Part shown: piece after piece, positions 39,437-52,372 of the stretch
Layout of the letters: each line of letters starts with the position of its first letter
Numbering within the stretch: the stretch's first letter is position 1
Source: Symbiodinium natans
Lineage: Eukaryota; Sar; Dinophyceae; Suessiales; Symbiodiniaceae
Length of the DNA: 52,500 bases
Direction of reading: 5' to 3'
NCBI GenBank assembly: GCA_905221605.1
Contig: CAJNDS010000056.1
Coordinates: forward strand, 1-52,500
Notes under the pieces: generated by a model
What the model saw: only the letters and a program-made list of their open reading frames with translations
Databases searched by the model: none
Told to the model about the DNA's origin: nothing
Translations under genes and position numbers: made by a program

Positions 39437-41639
39437 TTGGGGTGCGTGCTGGGCAAACATAGCTATAGTTCCAGGATGTTTCACGTTGATGGTCTCGGCG
39501 GGCACACCGCAACCCTTCCAGTAGCTAAGTTGGCTCGACAACAGACCTTGCAAGCATCATTCGATACGGTGCACTGCCTGCCGACGCAATCTGTTGCCAG
39601 CTTTCGCTTTTGCCCACGTTGCCGTGGCGTCGAAAGCAGAATGGCACCCCTGGCCTTCACCCGCAAGTCAAACTGCTAAACTGCCAGCCCTCAGATCAAG
39701 AAGCCGGGATCAGGCAACTCAAGCGCAGCATTTGGCAACTAAGTCTACGTTTGTAGTATAAGGCTATGTAGAGACGTCCGTCTCAACACATGTACACACA
39801 CACGCATCCCGCATTCCGAATCACTGTCAGAAAGCTCGCGACACCCCCTGTCGACAACCGGGGCCCACATCCTGGACATGCCTTGGCCTATGACCCACCA
39901 GGGAGTGTACGAAAATAAGGGACCCCTATGATAGCCCCCCAAGTAGTAGGATTCAACCTTCTAATCAGGATCCCAATGAGGTACCCCTGACGTCGGAACA
40001 TCCCACCAGGCTCCAGGTCACGACCTAAGGCCGCCCCCATCGTCGAGCAGAAGGACTGTGGGACCTCTTTGGGCCTGTTATGTAGAAAAAGCAGTAAGGG
40101 GGGCAGACCTTGTGATATGTAACAACAGGCAGAACTTGTGAGATGTAACAGTTTTTGCCATCCCACGGGTCCACGGTTTTACGTGGCCACTTTAGGGACT
40201 TTGCAGGTTTATCTGGCTTGGGATTTCCTCCTGACCTTCGAGATAGTTAGTATTCCTTACTCGATGTGTCAATCTAACCCCTCCAACGCTGCAAGGGCTG
40301 GTAAGAAGTGCTGTGACAATCACGTGCCGCTTGCAGCATTTCACCGGATAAACATAAAGAAGGGGCTGCGGCCTCTCCCCTGAGGGCCCTAAATCCTGGT
40401 GCTTGTCCGCAGAACCTGACGTTCTCGGCCGAGGTGGTTCAGGCCCAGCTGCCTTCCTCTCTTGCGGTAGGAGGGGTTTGTCGGATGCACCTTCTTTGGT
40501 CTTTGAAAGGGCTATAGCAAAAATTAAGTCGGACACGGGGTTCCAGGTCTCAGCTAGGCTCCTTGGATTTGTTATCCCACATACTCGGGCCCTTGGATGG
40601 ACTAGCTGCTGTTATCGAACCGTCGCGTGGGAGAAGGAGAGGGGGATGGGGAGGGAGGAGAGTGTGAGACAGGGGTACTAGATTACTAGATGTGGCGCTC
40701 TGACATAATTAAGCTTGAGTTACAGTTTTGCACGACAGCGTCACGACAGCTCAGCTAGCTGGGTCACCCGAAGTACACAAAGACTCTGCCCTGAGCTCAG
40801 GGTCCGCCTCCGCCTGCCGGCGTGGGCCTCATTTGCCAGCACCGTCATTCAGCAAAGCAGAGGATCGAACACTTGAGGCATCTGGCTCTCTCTCTCTCTC
40901 TCTCTCTCTCTTTTCCCCTCAGTTCAAGAACTGCTTAAAGCTCCTAAACCTCTACTCTTGTCAACTGAGTGCATCAGTATATCTGCCGTCAACCGAGCGA
41001 CCAGTGCCTTAGTTGCCATGCATCTCCGGACTTGTAGCAGAGCATGGCGGAGTTCAGCCGTGTTCCGAAATCGACAATCGTTAGCAAGCCAGACAGAAGG
41101 GCGAAGGCTTCCGCATGAGGTTGTGGGGTGCGCAGCTTAGTCGCCCAAGTCTTGCTTAAGATACCCGGGAATCAAAATTCTGGAGCGTGGAGTTCAGACT
41201 TCCTCCGCATCTGTGCATGAGCCGAATCCTAAACTTTGGGATGTAAGGATAAGGCCACGGCCGAAGATGCTGCGGCTCCAACTACTGGTAACAAAACAGG
41301 CTAGATTCTGATTCCGCCAAGCCGATAAACTGTCGTGAGCTGTCGATGTCTTCAAAAAAGTTCAACAAGGCCTACTGAGCTCTCTGGCCACCATGCGGAA
41401 ACTCACTCCTCTCGACCATGCCACTAGCAGCAAGCGGCAGTAGACCCCCATACAATTATGCCGGCGTAGACCCCAAACAGTGAGGAGGGCCAGAAAAGGC
41501 CAAAGAAGGCCAGAAGAGCACCGACACTCCCGGGGACAAAAAGTACAAAAGTTCCGCATGCGCCGCTGCGGCCCGCAACCTAAGTGGCCCCCCCCCCAGA
41601 AGAGGCCAGAAGAGGCTCGAGCAAGCCAGAAGAGGCCGG
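39437..41639. other. Unresolved low-density stretch
   Basis: A CT microsatellite lies at 40885-40911. Open frames such as plus 39437-39679 and minus 40192-40536 have no recognisable domain or splice context. Confidence 0.4.
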
Positions 41640-41960
41640 AATTCATCGGAATTCACGCGAAACCACAACGCAACGAAACTCGCGCGAAACCATAGCGGGA
41701 GCGTGGAAACGAAGGCCCCGCCCCACCGCGTGCGCCGTTGCGGTCGGCAACCTAAGTGGCCCCCTAGAAGAGGCCTGAAGAGGCCACGAGAGGCCGGAAT
41801 TCGCGCGAAACCACAGCGGAAGCATCGAAATGCAACGGAATTCGCGCGAAACCACAGCGGGAGCATCGAAACGAAACGGAATTCGCGCGAAACCACAGCG
41901 GAACCGTCGAAACCAAGGCCCCGTCTCACCGCCGCGTGTGCGCCGTTGCGGTCAGCAACC
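41640..41960. repeat. 41-bp GC-rich tandem repeat within a larger duplicated segment
   Basis: GAATTCGCGCGAAACCACAG recurs at 41797, 41838 and 41879 (period 41), with diverged copies near 41650-41690. A segment with GCGCCGTTGCGGTC and GCAACCTAAGTGGCCCC occurs at about 41560, 41720 and, in part, 41940. The open frames here follow the repeat and are not genes. Confidence 0.85.
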
Positions 41961-44661
41961 AATTCCTTTACCCTGAACGTAAGAACCCCATTGTGCAAGC
42001 ACTGTTTGGGGAAATACCATCAATACATGTCAATACCATCCAAACACATGGGGTTGGAGGACTCATTCATCATGAGCACAGGGCATACCCGCTAGGCGCC
42101 ATCCCTGCTTTTGGGATTTAGTCGGCACTTTCCCCCTTAATTATGCTGAATCCATCATTTTTTCGTTGGAATGTGCAGAGGTCGTCGCAGATTCGCTCCA
42201 ATCCGTCGTGCACTCAGAGGGTATGCGCCGAACTCGAAGTAAATTCAAACTCGGAGCTGAAGCCTTTCCCTCTCGAACCCCTAGGACCCCAAGACCCCAA
42301 CCCCAAGACACCCTTGAACGGTCAAACTTCAGCCTCAACGCTCAACACATCTGAATTCCCCACCTCTGCGTATTTCAACCCTCAGCAAAGCTAAGCACCC
42401 CTCCTGGGAGCCCTAGGACACAGAAGAGTCACTTGCTGAGAGGTCCGGCGGCCCGACCTTTGGGATCCCTGGCGCCCAAGGCGCCCGCAGCGGTGCCAAA
42501 AGATGCAGGCCGGTCTGGATGAAGGATGCCGGGTAGTAACACATTGGGGCAGGGTGTGATGAGTACTTCGGGAGTGCTCAGGTGTTGGGGCTCAGGTGTC
42601 TTTGGACGGATTTGGACGTCGGGCATGCGCATTCGAGTGTCTTTGTGCGCTTTGCTCGGGTGAAAGGGGTCTTGCTGGAACGGTCTTAGCAGAGATCTTG
42701 GCAGTGAACTCAGAGCCGGTCTTGTGGGATTCCCCTGAACAAATCCTGAAGGTCAAAGCCGGGCGAGTGACATTTTCGATTGGAGCTTTGGTGAGATCTG
42801 GGCTCTATGTAGAGCATAGGGTCGTCGCATGAAAGAAGGCAAAGCAGAGCTTCCAAAAGACTTCTTCGAGTGCGTGGTCAGATGGTCAGCTCCCTGAGAG
42901 AGAAGGGTACTCGTACTTAAGGTACTTCCTGTCTACTGAAAACATCCGAGAGTTCAGCGCACACCCCTGAGCCAGGGGGTGCTGACGAGCCAAAGCCAGC
43001 TCGTGCAAGGCGGGGCAGGGATCGTTGAGGTTCGCACCTACGGTGGACCCTTGGTAGTAGGAGCGGGTCGCGTTCTGCATCGTTCGCGCAGTACATCTTC
43101 GATAGAGCGACTCTTCGCAAAGGATCATCTGCTGTTGCTCAGTTGCTCAGTCTCGGCGAATCGGTCGGTTGGCTTTGCGGAATTCAGCAGAGCCACCTAG
43201 CCAAGGCAAACGGGACCAACAATATGAAAGAAAAGGCGACTCAAAAAAACAAGTTAGTAGTATAAACAATGCCTCCGAGCATGAGTTTCCAGTTCCACAG
43301 TTCTCGAGCCCCTATAGAGATGCATCCCGAAAGCCAACGCAGAGGTGCAACCACGCCACCGAAGTCCGCGCCGGGCCCTACGTGATTTGCGGTGATTGCG
43401 GCGAGGAGCCACCCTTGAGTTTCTGGAGTTTCTGGAGTTCCCCCCCCCCCCCCCCCCCGTGTCCCGAAGTTCGCCGCCTCTTCATTTTGACTTAAAGCGG
43501 CAGTCCTGTCAGTCTAATCCTAGATATTCAATCTGTGGGCTCGGCCGGCAAGACCGCCCACATCGGCCGAGGGGCTGACGAGGCTCACGAAAGAGGGGCT
43601 TATAAGGTTTAGGATATTGACTTCATGTGTTGAGGGCTCCGTTTCAACGAGCCCAAAAGCCGCATACCCCCGAAACTCGGTCTTGCGGAGCCCATCAAGC
43701 CCTTTGAAAATGCTGGAAGCCGAAATCTTTGTGGCAAAATTTCCAACAAGTAAAGACGCGCTCCCGCTCCTCCCGGCAACCGAAGGCGAAATACCCCCAA
43801 AAAATCCACGAAGCATACCCAGCAAGCACCAAAATCGCAGCTTGCCCTCGACCCCGCCCCACACCATCACATATTCCAGGAGTTGCGCTTCGATGCCTGG
43901 CGTTTGGAGTATGTGGACGACCTGGAGGTGTAGATCACACTGATCATGTCGCGACTTGGCTTCCCTCAGCTTTCTTGGGTCTTTTGTGCGAGTTTGTTTT
44001 CGAGTCTAGGGATTGGAGGTGCCTTCGTAAAAAGCTTGGTTCGAGACGTAGACCTACGCTCCTTTTTTCAAAATGACCGTGCCGAGGCGAGGCGGTCAGT
44101 TTGAGGAGCTGTCAGCAGCGACGCCGCTGGAACCGGGATGTCTTGAATGCGAGAAGCTGGAACCCTCGCGATGGGCCGCAGCGAAGAGACCAACTTGGGT
44201 TTGCTCCTTATTCTGTGCCATCTGGGGACCAAACATGTTGGCAAAGAGTGGGTCGCGGACCGAAAAGCAGGATGGCTGGAGAATGTCTCGAAGAAGATGG
44301 GCTCACTGGGTCGGATGATCTCGGATGCCAATATGGCGCGTGTGCGTGCACCCGGCAGCGATGGTCCACGCTGCTGAGCATGTTCAGACTTCGGGCTGGA
44401 ATTTCAGCTGCTGGTACGAAGAAATGACAGCTAGGATTGCAGCGGGATGCTCCTGAAAAAAAAATGTTCCTGAAAGTACACGTGTGTACTAGGGTCGGGG
44501 CAGCTCGGTGGAGCTTGTTGAGACTGTTTTTGACTGAGCCCCAAACAATCCCCATGTCCCAATACGGCAGCCGGAACCTCAGCCAATGCTCCTAGTCCTA
44601 ACCTAGCATTTGGAGTGGAGCTCTTGACAACCGAAGGTTCAGGGTCATAAAGGCCCAGCCC
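41961..44661. other. Unresolved low-density stretch
   Basis: Contains a 19-bp C run (43440-43458). Some minus-strand frames look partly protein-like, for example near 42886-43030 (FSVDRKYLKYEYPSL) and 43640-43760 (GLDGLRKTEFRGYAAFGLVE). None has enough context to call. Confidence 0.35.
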
Positions 44662-44806
44662 TTAATCTGCACGGGGTTCGAGGATGAAACTGGTTAACGT
44701 GACGACGCGCGCACCTGGGCCGATCAGTTTCACCAAGCAGTCTGCACGACCCACAAACACAGGCTTTTCGAATCGGATCTTGAATCTAGATCCCTTCTCC
44801 ACGATG
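44662..44806 (-). CDS. Possible terminal exon, weakly MaoC/hot-dog-like
   Basis: After TTTGGGGACAG on the minus strand the frame reads VEKGSRFKIRFEKPVFVGRA and on to TAA at 44662, ending SFILEPRAD. The RFxKPVFxG pattern is similar to the C-terminal strand of MaoC-type dehydratase (hot-dog) domains, but the usual Gly-Asp after it is Gly-Arg here. With only about 47 codons the family call is weak. Confidence 0.35.
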
Positions 44807-47800
44807 CTGTCCCCAAATCCCCAAACCCAACAGCACGGGGCCTCAACCCCATAGCAGCTACACCTGTCGAAGAACCGGGCAGCCCTGCGCGCTGTGTCTG
44901 CAATGGCATCCGTCTGCCGGGCCCTCATAGGATAAACATAGATGGAGGATGTCCCAAGAATGCAGTGTTGCAGAGAGTGAGAGCTGTATGACATCTTGCT
45001 TCAGACTTGCTATGTCAATGAGTCCCCTAAACTCCTAAACTCTAGATCTGCACAGAGTCTGTGGGTTCCCATTGAGGGCTCGTGCCGGGAACACGAGCAG
45101 CCAAAAGCCTCCCATTTCCGAAGATACGGTTCAAGTTCAGGGTTTAATTGGAGCTCTCCTAGAGGCGCAGGAAAGTATTCAGAGAGGCTCAAGAGGTGTT
45201 CGAAGAACAATTGCGCTGAACACGCCTCCCCTCGATGCGATTACCAGAATCCTTCTGCATGTCATGGGTGGGGTGACAGTGGTATTGCGCAAGTAGTCCG
45301 CTCGTACTTCGTGTCGCACGTGGTAAGCTGCGCTTGTGATCACTGCTTTTCGGAAGGCTGCTTCCACACCCGTCGAATCGTCCCCCTAGCTGCTCGTGAG
45401 CAGCGTGGTAGTTTGTTGTGCCATTGCAGTTTCGAGCCACTTCACAGTTTCGCGAAGGATTGGCCAGAATGGCCAGAACTCACCACCTCGCACGCCTCGC
45501 ATGTGTGTAACTGATGGTTTTGGCTACCTCGTGTAATTACTATGCACATTCTGCCCTTCAGAGGCACAGTAGCCAGAGTGCGGCAGCCTTAAAAGGATTG
45601 CGGAGCTCAAGCTCGAGACTGTCTAGACTCCAGATAGAGCGCATAGAGCGCATTGGCCCCTCACGCCCTGCACCCTCCCGAAGCAAAGTCCCAGAACATG
45701 GCACGAGGCATGCAGCTGACGAGCCTTGTTGACGAGGCGCCTCGGCCTTTGTGACGTTTGGGCCGGCTTTGTGGTTTCATGGGACTTCAGGAGCCTACGA
45801 GTGGTGTTGGGGCGGAGGGGAAAGAAAAGCTTGAGGATTCCGGGTTTGCATTCCAGGGGGGTTTGCATACTTCAGGGTGTTTGCAATCTGCTTCTGCGCA
45901 GGGTATGTCAAAACCTCAACACCGTCAAAACCTTGAGTTCCACAGCATCCAACTTCTCCAACTTCTCCGTCACTTTCAGAGTTGCCCACGACTGCCCTGA
46001 CTCAAGTGATAAAATCATCCCTGGGTCAGGAGCCTCCGCCGCAGTATGGCTTTCTCAGCTCGAGCCAGAAGGGGGCAACGCTGGACTGGGCTGTTGCGGT
46101 CTGTTGCGCGTTTGGGCATCCGAGCCAAGCTCCAGACTGCTCGGCACCTGTTGAGAGGGCATGAGAGGGCTTTGGCCGCTTTAGCCATGGAGAGCGGTGG
46201 AGCCCAATCAAATTCGGGTTTTGGGAGTCGGGATGTCGGTTCTTTGGGAAGGGTTTTGGGATGCGGTTCCGGAGCTTCAAGCCCGAAACCTCGTTGAGGG
46301 CCGAGGCCATCCAGTCTCAAGCGCTGCAGTTCTACAATATTGTCAAGTGTTGGGATGCTGGACGTTTTGGAGGGCAGGCATAGGTATCGGTTCGTTTGGT
46401 CTCTGGGACTACACTACTTTGAAGCTTCGACAGCAAACTTCATGGGCTATGACCGTGGGTTCCAAGGGCTGCGTCTCCCTTCTTGCGAAGGACCTGCCAC
46501 GAACTCCCGGCCCAGCGTACTATCAAGCGCTGAATCGGCCGGACTGTGGGAGGGGGCTCAGGGTGTCCCTGTTCCCGAACCCAAACCCTCATGCAAAGCA
46601 GCCCAAAACCCAAGTTAAGGTGCGCGGAAGCGTCCTAAAATTAGAACGACCTTGACCTTGACATTGAAACGATGACCCACTTGGAACGGTTCAGCCTGGT
46701 CATGAAAGGTTGGCAACCCTGAGCCCTAAGCCCTGAGCCCTAAGCCCTGAGCCCCTAAGCTCCCATAAAGGCTCCGAAGTGCTAAACGCCTTAAAACCCT
46801 CTAAGCAAAGAGTTTTTTCAAGAATTGTTTACTTTGTCTAAGCAAAGAGGGTTTTGATAAAAACGTTTTAAAAACCGCCGTAAAGGCCTGTTAAATTCCT
46901 TAGGACTCTCACCGGCTGGCGTCGCTGGCGGACCCGAGCTTCAGGCGGGCCATGCTTACATGCTTATCTACTCCCATTGGGCCAGTTTATGCTCAACTAC
47001 TTTGCCACTTGGCCTATAAGCCCTTAACCCTAAATCCTAAATTCGAAGTGCTTCGGAGTTTGACTCCGGGTCCCAAACCCTGAGCCTGCTCCCGCAGGCT
47101 AAATCTAAAGCAAACTGCGAGTCAAAGGAATGTAAAGACTGTAAGAGCTTCTTCCTTGTGTCTTTGAAGCGGAAGGATTGCCCTCAGCCACCTGATGAAC
47201 ATAGATTTCCGAGTTAGAGACCTGCAATTCTTGCTGCAAGGAAGGCAGTCTCGATCGACAAGTCTCGGCTGCAGATCCGAAGGCGTAAGAACCTCCATCA
47301 ACAGCCTGTGCTCTTGTTGGCGCAGGTCGGGTCTCAGTCGCCTGGAGGGCCTGCGGACATTGACGGCGGAGGCACCATAAGAAGGCTTTAGGAGGGTACA
47401 GTTTTCAGATTCGAGCTTAATGGATTTAATGGACTCTAAGGCTGTTTTGGAAGGTCTGGAGCGTCTAGTCCGCAAACCTTCCTTTCATGTGAGGCGACAT
47501 TGCACCCTTGATTCCCTTGATCTTGATCTTAAGCACCGTTGCGACATGCTGACACCCTTCAAACTCTCCAAGGTTCCAGGCCCGGGGAGTTACGACACGC
47601 CCCGTCCGAAGCCCCGTGCAGCGCAGCTGAGGCAGTTTGGGGGGGGGGGGGGGTGACGCGAGAGCTTGGGGTTCAGTTTCAGGGTGCTGGGGATTGGGGG
47701 TCAGATCGGATGGGCACCGTTTCATAACCGGGTAGCAGAAGTTGCGGCCTGATCTGTCCGGGCACGAACATGCGCTGGATGGGTGTGATGTGGTTGGGGC

Positions 47801-48458
47801 CATTCTTTGATCTAGTCTTGCGGTAAAGGCTGGTTCCGCTTTTATCCAGCAAGGCAGGAACCATGCTGGAGATCCTCCTCCCTGAGTCTCACAGTCATCT
47901 TTTATTCTGAGTCTGGCCTTTGGATCCAATGGTCAACTGTTCACCAGCCAGAGGCAACATGAGTTCACACGTCTATGAGAGGACGCACTTAGCTCTGTGA
48001 CAGGGCGACACCTGAGAACCAGAGATTGTTAGAGTTGATTCTGGGGGTCTGTTTTCTGCCTCGTGGTCATGGAAACCGCCAGAGCACTGCAGGAGAACTC
48101 GGAGGGTTCGCCCATGGAAGTCCCATGCAAAGATGTCAACTAGATGTGGTTCGCTCATGGATACACGAAGTCAGACAGGAAGCGAGACGAGACAGGAAAG
48201 AAGGAGTTAGAAACGTGAGGCAGCCCCCATTCCGCATCAGGCCGGCAACGCGGACAAGGTCACTGCGAGAACGTGCCCCTCGTAAAGAGGAGGAGCACAA
48301 GCACATCTCAAAGTCTAGCAACTCAAAAGGTGTAAGGGTTGGGTTGAAAACCTGGAGTGTAGTAGATTTTCCCTTCCCGGTTGGGAGCCTGGATTGGAGC
48401 CTTGTTGGCTGGATTTTGCACCTCGGTCCGGGTTACACACCGAAACCCAAAAACTCCG
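44807..48458. other. Unresolved low-density stretch
   Basis: Contains a 14-bp repeat GAGCCCTAAGCCCT at 46721-46755, a 15-bp G run at 47639-47653, and a plus-strand frame at about 45139-45296 (IGALLEAQESIQRGSRGVRR) that could be an exon but competes with an equally good minus-strand frame. Nothing is called. Confidence 0.35.

Positions 48459-48498
<40 letters not shown>
48459..48498. repeat. C homopolymer of 40 bp
   Basis: The longest homopolymer in the window. It may also be an assembly or sequencing weak point. Confidence 0.9.
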
Positions 48499-48499
<1 letters not shown>

Positions 48500-48778
48500 C
48501 CCCCCAACCTACAAGATTCCCGAAACGCCAACAGCTGTCACAGGGCGTGGCGCTCTCGAGCTGACAGGACCCTCACATCCTGAACAGTGAGCCCGGTGAA
48601 GAGCCGGTGAACCGCCACCGATTGCGCCTGATTGCACATGTTTGGGTAGAATCACTTGAGCCCGAAGCAAGGAAGGCATCTCTGGCTTTCCAGAAAACGG
48701 AGAGGCATCCCAGAACCCAGAGCAAACCGCGGCACGAGTACTCATGCCTCAGCGCTCCCTTTTTTTTTTCTCCTCGAG

Positions 48779-49087
48779 GAGTTCACTGTGCAGCTGTGCG
48801 CTCGTGGCCAAAAGGCGCGGCTGGGTTTCAGGGCCACGGTTGACGTGCTCCTTCAAGTTCCCCCAAGATCACCGGAGTCCTATGAACCACCCAAACTCAA
48901 ACTCTTGCGGAGTGGTGCGGAGTGGAGAGCATCTGGGTCCCCCATTCAGGCAGCGCGGAACGCACCCAAGAGCTGCCCGGGAAGCACTGGAGAGCTTGCG
49001 GAGCTCATTCGGGGGCCGTTTCTGGAGGAGTTCGGGGAGTACCGGGAGAGTTCGAGAACTTTTGCCGCTTTTGCCTTCTCTTTTTGA
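48779..49087 (+). CDS. Possible exon, unknown protein
   Basis: A strong pyrimidine tract (CCTTTTTTTTTTCTCCTCGAG) ends in AG at 48777-48778. The frame after it reads EFTVQLCARGQKARLGFRAT and then VDVLLQVPPRSPESYEPPKL, open to TGA at 49087. The first 45 codons are the most protein-like, with alternating beta-type residues. The rest may run past a donor. An upstream plus-strand stretch (about 48640-48750) could be a preceding exon. No family was recognised. Confidence 0.35.
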   Translation, partial: EFTVQLCARGQKARLGFRATVDVLLQVPPRSPESYEPPKLKLLRSGAEWRASGSPIQAARNAPKSCPGSTGELAELIRGPFLEEFGEYRESSRTFAAFAFSF

Positions 49088-51366
49088 TTCTCGCGGCCTT
49101 GTCATTTGCAGCTTTTTCATGCCTGATCATGTGCTGGAAGCCTGTGAAGTTCGCAAGGGTGCAAGCGGGGCTGGGATTTCGGGAACATGTGAGCATGAAC
49201 TGGCATGAACCTGAACAAGAATATGCCACAATTAGGACGGAGGTCAGGTCTTAGGCTCTCGAGTCTCGAGTCATCTCCGCCAGACCCTCCGGCCATTTGG
49301 CCCCTCATCAAAAAGCTTACAAAAGACAAAAGCACGATCAGTGCAACTCGATGCAAAGCACCCTGGGACCATGCAGTGCGGGCACTCAAGGCTGTGGCGA
49401 GCAGCGGGTGCTTCCACGACAGCGGATGAAGAGCCGCAGCCTAAAGAGAGCTTGCAATCGCAAAGCGTTTGAGCTCCCAAGACGAAACGCAAGCAGCTGC
49501 ATGCCGTCGTTTCGTAGAAGCCGCAAGCCTCAGGAGCTGAGTTGTTGAGGCTCACGTGCTTTCCGTAGGCTGTTTTCGTTGCTCGGAGGTCGTGTCTCGA
49601 GATGTTGGGGCAAACCGGCACCACGATATTTGATAAGGGAGCTGCAGCAGCACGACTTGCGATGTGTTGTGCATCACAGAGGGCTGTCATCACAGAGACG
49701 AATTCCCAATGCGAAAAACCCACGATTTTAGCCAGGATGGCTCTGGCTTGGTGAGCTCAGCTCTTCGCACCACTGCTGCCCCTGCTCCCTAACTTGGCTA
49801 AGACGGCTAAGACCTCTTGGGAAACGACGCCGTGGCCTTTCGAGACAAAGCAGAGGCCGGCAGCGGAAAGATGTGGGCTTTCTGCTGTAGAACTTTGGAC
49901 TATGGCACTCGACTTGGGGTGCGGTGCAAGGGGCTTCGGCCGGTTGAGTGTCGTTGTTCGGACTTATGTTGTTCTTGTTGGTATTTCCCCTGTTGTTGCA
50001 CTTGTTTCGTGGGCTGTTGTCGTCACTGGCATACCAGGGTGCTGATTGGAGGCTCGTGTTGGCAGGGTCTTGCATCTATGCCGAGTTTTCGTTAGCCAAA
50101 CAACGATATCCAGGCACAGGCCCCCTTGTTCCAAATCTCCATGAGAGTGGGTTCGGGTTGAGGGAGTTGAAGGGCTTAGAACCGCCACTGCAGAGAGACC
50201 AAACCAAGAGTCTCCAGGAGGTCTTTATGTGGATCGGCAGCGACTCGCAGGATCTACCGATACAAAGGCGCGGTGCCCAAAAGGACCTACGAAACCCGTC
50301 GAGAAGGGCCCTACATTCAAAAAGACCTGCCCCAGCTTAACGCGAGGCATGAGTAACTCCCGGTTCCCTACAAACACACGACATTTCATGGGGGTGGGGG
50401 GGGGGGGGGGGATGTCGAGCTGTTCATTCTGGTGGCGTCGCTCCTGGAGGGGAGGGGGCGGATGGCGCGCACAACCCCAACCACATTCCGCGACCTTGAG
50501 GCGGCGACTTCCAGGCAAAGTTTCTGGGCGCACGTCTGCTTTCGCATCAGGCGCAGCCGGGTCAGCCCACAAACAGGGCGTATGGGAACGTTGCTGGTTT
50601 CGGACTTGGGTCTTGAGCAATTTCGGTCGGACCCTGCTTGAGGCCACTTGAGGCAATCCGACTCCCCTGTATGCACTACTATATCTGCATCCAAACATCC
50701 CATCTCTACTTTCCTTCTCCGCTTGACCCAGCTCCAAAAGCCTGCAAGAAGCCTGCAAGAAGCCCGCCGATGGTCGGCTTAACATCCGGGACGCCTTCTC
50801 CAGGGACCGACCGTCACACAGCAACTCCACGGGACCGGCGAGGCCCATTGCTCAGGGTTTTGGCAGTGGATTCCAGTGTGCTTCAGTGTGGGTATTTGGG
50901 TATGGGGGCCTATGGAGAATCAGGATGGTGTGTGGAATCTTGGTGTCCGGAGGGTAGGGTGATGAAGGTGGAGTGTTGACCTATGTTGCCTGTACATTGT
51001 TTCCTCAGAGCTTCCTGGACGCATCTAAAAAGCCCTGGAGTTGAAGGCCGTAGCACTGCACACAACCGCCTGGACTGCTTTAAGCTTGTCAGCACTCAGA
51101 GCTCGATCCTGGTTACAATTTCCGGTCAGTACGCTGCTGTCCGAGCCTTTGCCATGGAGCCCAAAATCCTTGAGCTACAGACGTTGCTTCCTGAGCACCT
51201 CCTAAAGTCCTCCTGTCCCATGAGCACAAAGCCCGCAAGCCTCATGGCTTTGCACGATGCCGCTGCATGCCGAACACAACACAAGAGATGAACCGACGTT
51301 GCGGAACCAGCAATCGGAAGAAAGAGCTCTAGCCCTTAAGCTGGCGGCCAGACCCCTGTTCCAAAT
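49088..51366. other. Unresolved low-density stretch
   Basis: Contains a 16-bp G run (50396-50411). Frames are open on both strands (minus 49271-49723 and 50225-50848 are the longest) without domains or clear splice sites. Confidence 0.35.
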
Positions 51367-51828
51367 TTGCTCGTACCAAATCCTAGTATTCCCAGTTCTG
51401 CGCGCACGCAGTCCGACGATGAGGCGAAAGTTGTGGCACAAACGCTGCAGTTACAACACAAGAGTCTGCAACATGCTACATCTCAGCATGCGGGCCATGC
51501 AGGTGCTACGCCTAGCCCGGGAGACTACGAAGCAACAGGCTTTGCAGAGGAGCACTGACCTCAGAGGCCCTGCCAACCCGAAAGGTTGTAAATAGAACCT
51601 GTTAGAGCCTTGCAGATCGGTTTGGGCTCCAGCAGGCAGCCCCTGCTAGTGTTGGGGTTCTGTGCATGTGAACTCTGTGATGAACTCCGGCGAAAGACTT
51701 CTGAACTTGCAGATGACAACAGTCGTCTTGAGCGAAGCGCTGGTATACAAGCATCCTATTGGAGGATGCTCGTGTGCAGGAGGTCCTTCCGCAAGTCGAA
51801 GAATGTTACCGGACAGGAACGTAGCTAA
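51367..51828 (+). CDS. Two exon-like stretches, unknown protein
   Basis: The first stretch (about 51390-51558, TGA at the end) reads as a Gln/His-rich disordered segment (QSDDEAKVVAQTLQLQHKSL, then HAGATPSPGDYEATGFAEEH). The second (about 51615-51828, TAA at the end), after GAGCCTTGCAG, reads ELCDELRRKTSELADDNSRL, typical of a short coiled coil, then a basic tail. The TGA between them needs an intron with a donor before 51556 that I could not fix. They may be parts of one plus-strand gene. No family was recognised. Confidence 0.35.
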
Positions 51829-52372
51829 TGGAAGATGTTGTGAAGGAGCGAGGAACAGGACACACTCTTGGCCATGGCAGAAGCGTAATGCCAGGAGCGG
51901 GCCAAACTACCCGACTTTGCTATCCAAAGGACTTTGGCTCCACTCGTAGCTGTCATTCGTGACTTTGGTACTGGCTTTGCGGGCAAATAGAACCACATAG
52001 AACCATAGAACAAGACTGTACGATGAATCTGAAGATTCTTGCGCCGGGAGCAAAATGGCTCATGGGCTTCAAGGCTGTGGACTATGGGGCTGAGCAGGCT
52101 GAGGGGGCTCTTCATGTTTCATGGGCGCCGAGGCTCACTGCAAGGCTTGGCGGACCCGGCTCAAAGGCGCAGCTTCAACCTTTCTGTTTATTTGTTTGTG
52201 TGTGAGTGCATGTGAGGGATGCCATTCATGACACACCTCACTCATTCTCTTCTACATGATCAACATGTGCTTCTACTACTGCACCTTCGCCCCTACTTCC
52301 TCTACTCCCTGTACGCCCTGTGCCAGAACGTGTACAAGCGTGTTGACGTGCAGTCTCTCAATAAACAGTAAG

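Noticed and set aside
43640-43760. Similarity of GLDGLRKTEFRGYAAFG to the RGYDSAG motif of glucosamine-6-phosphate synthase
   Set aside because: Only a short match, the key Asp-Ser is missing, and there is no neighbouring domain sequence or nucleophile Cys.
44101-44555. Overlapping open frames on both strands
   Set aside because: Three plus frames and one minus frame are open together. None has a distinct signal.
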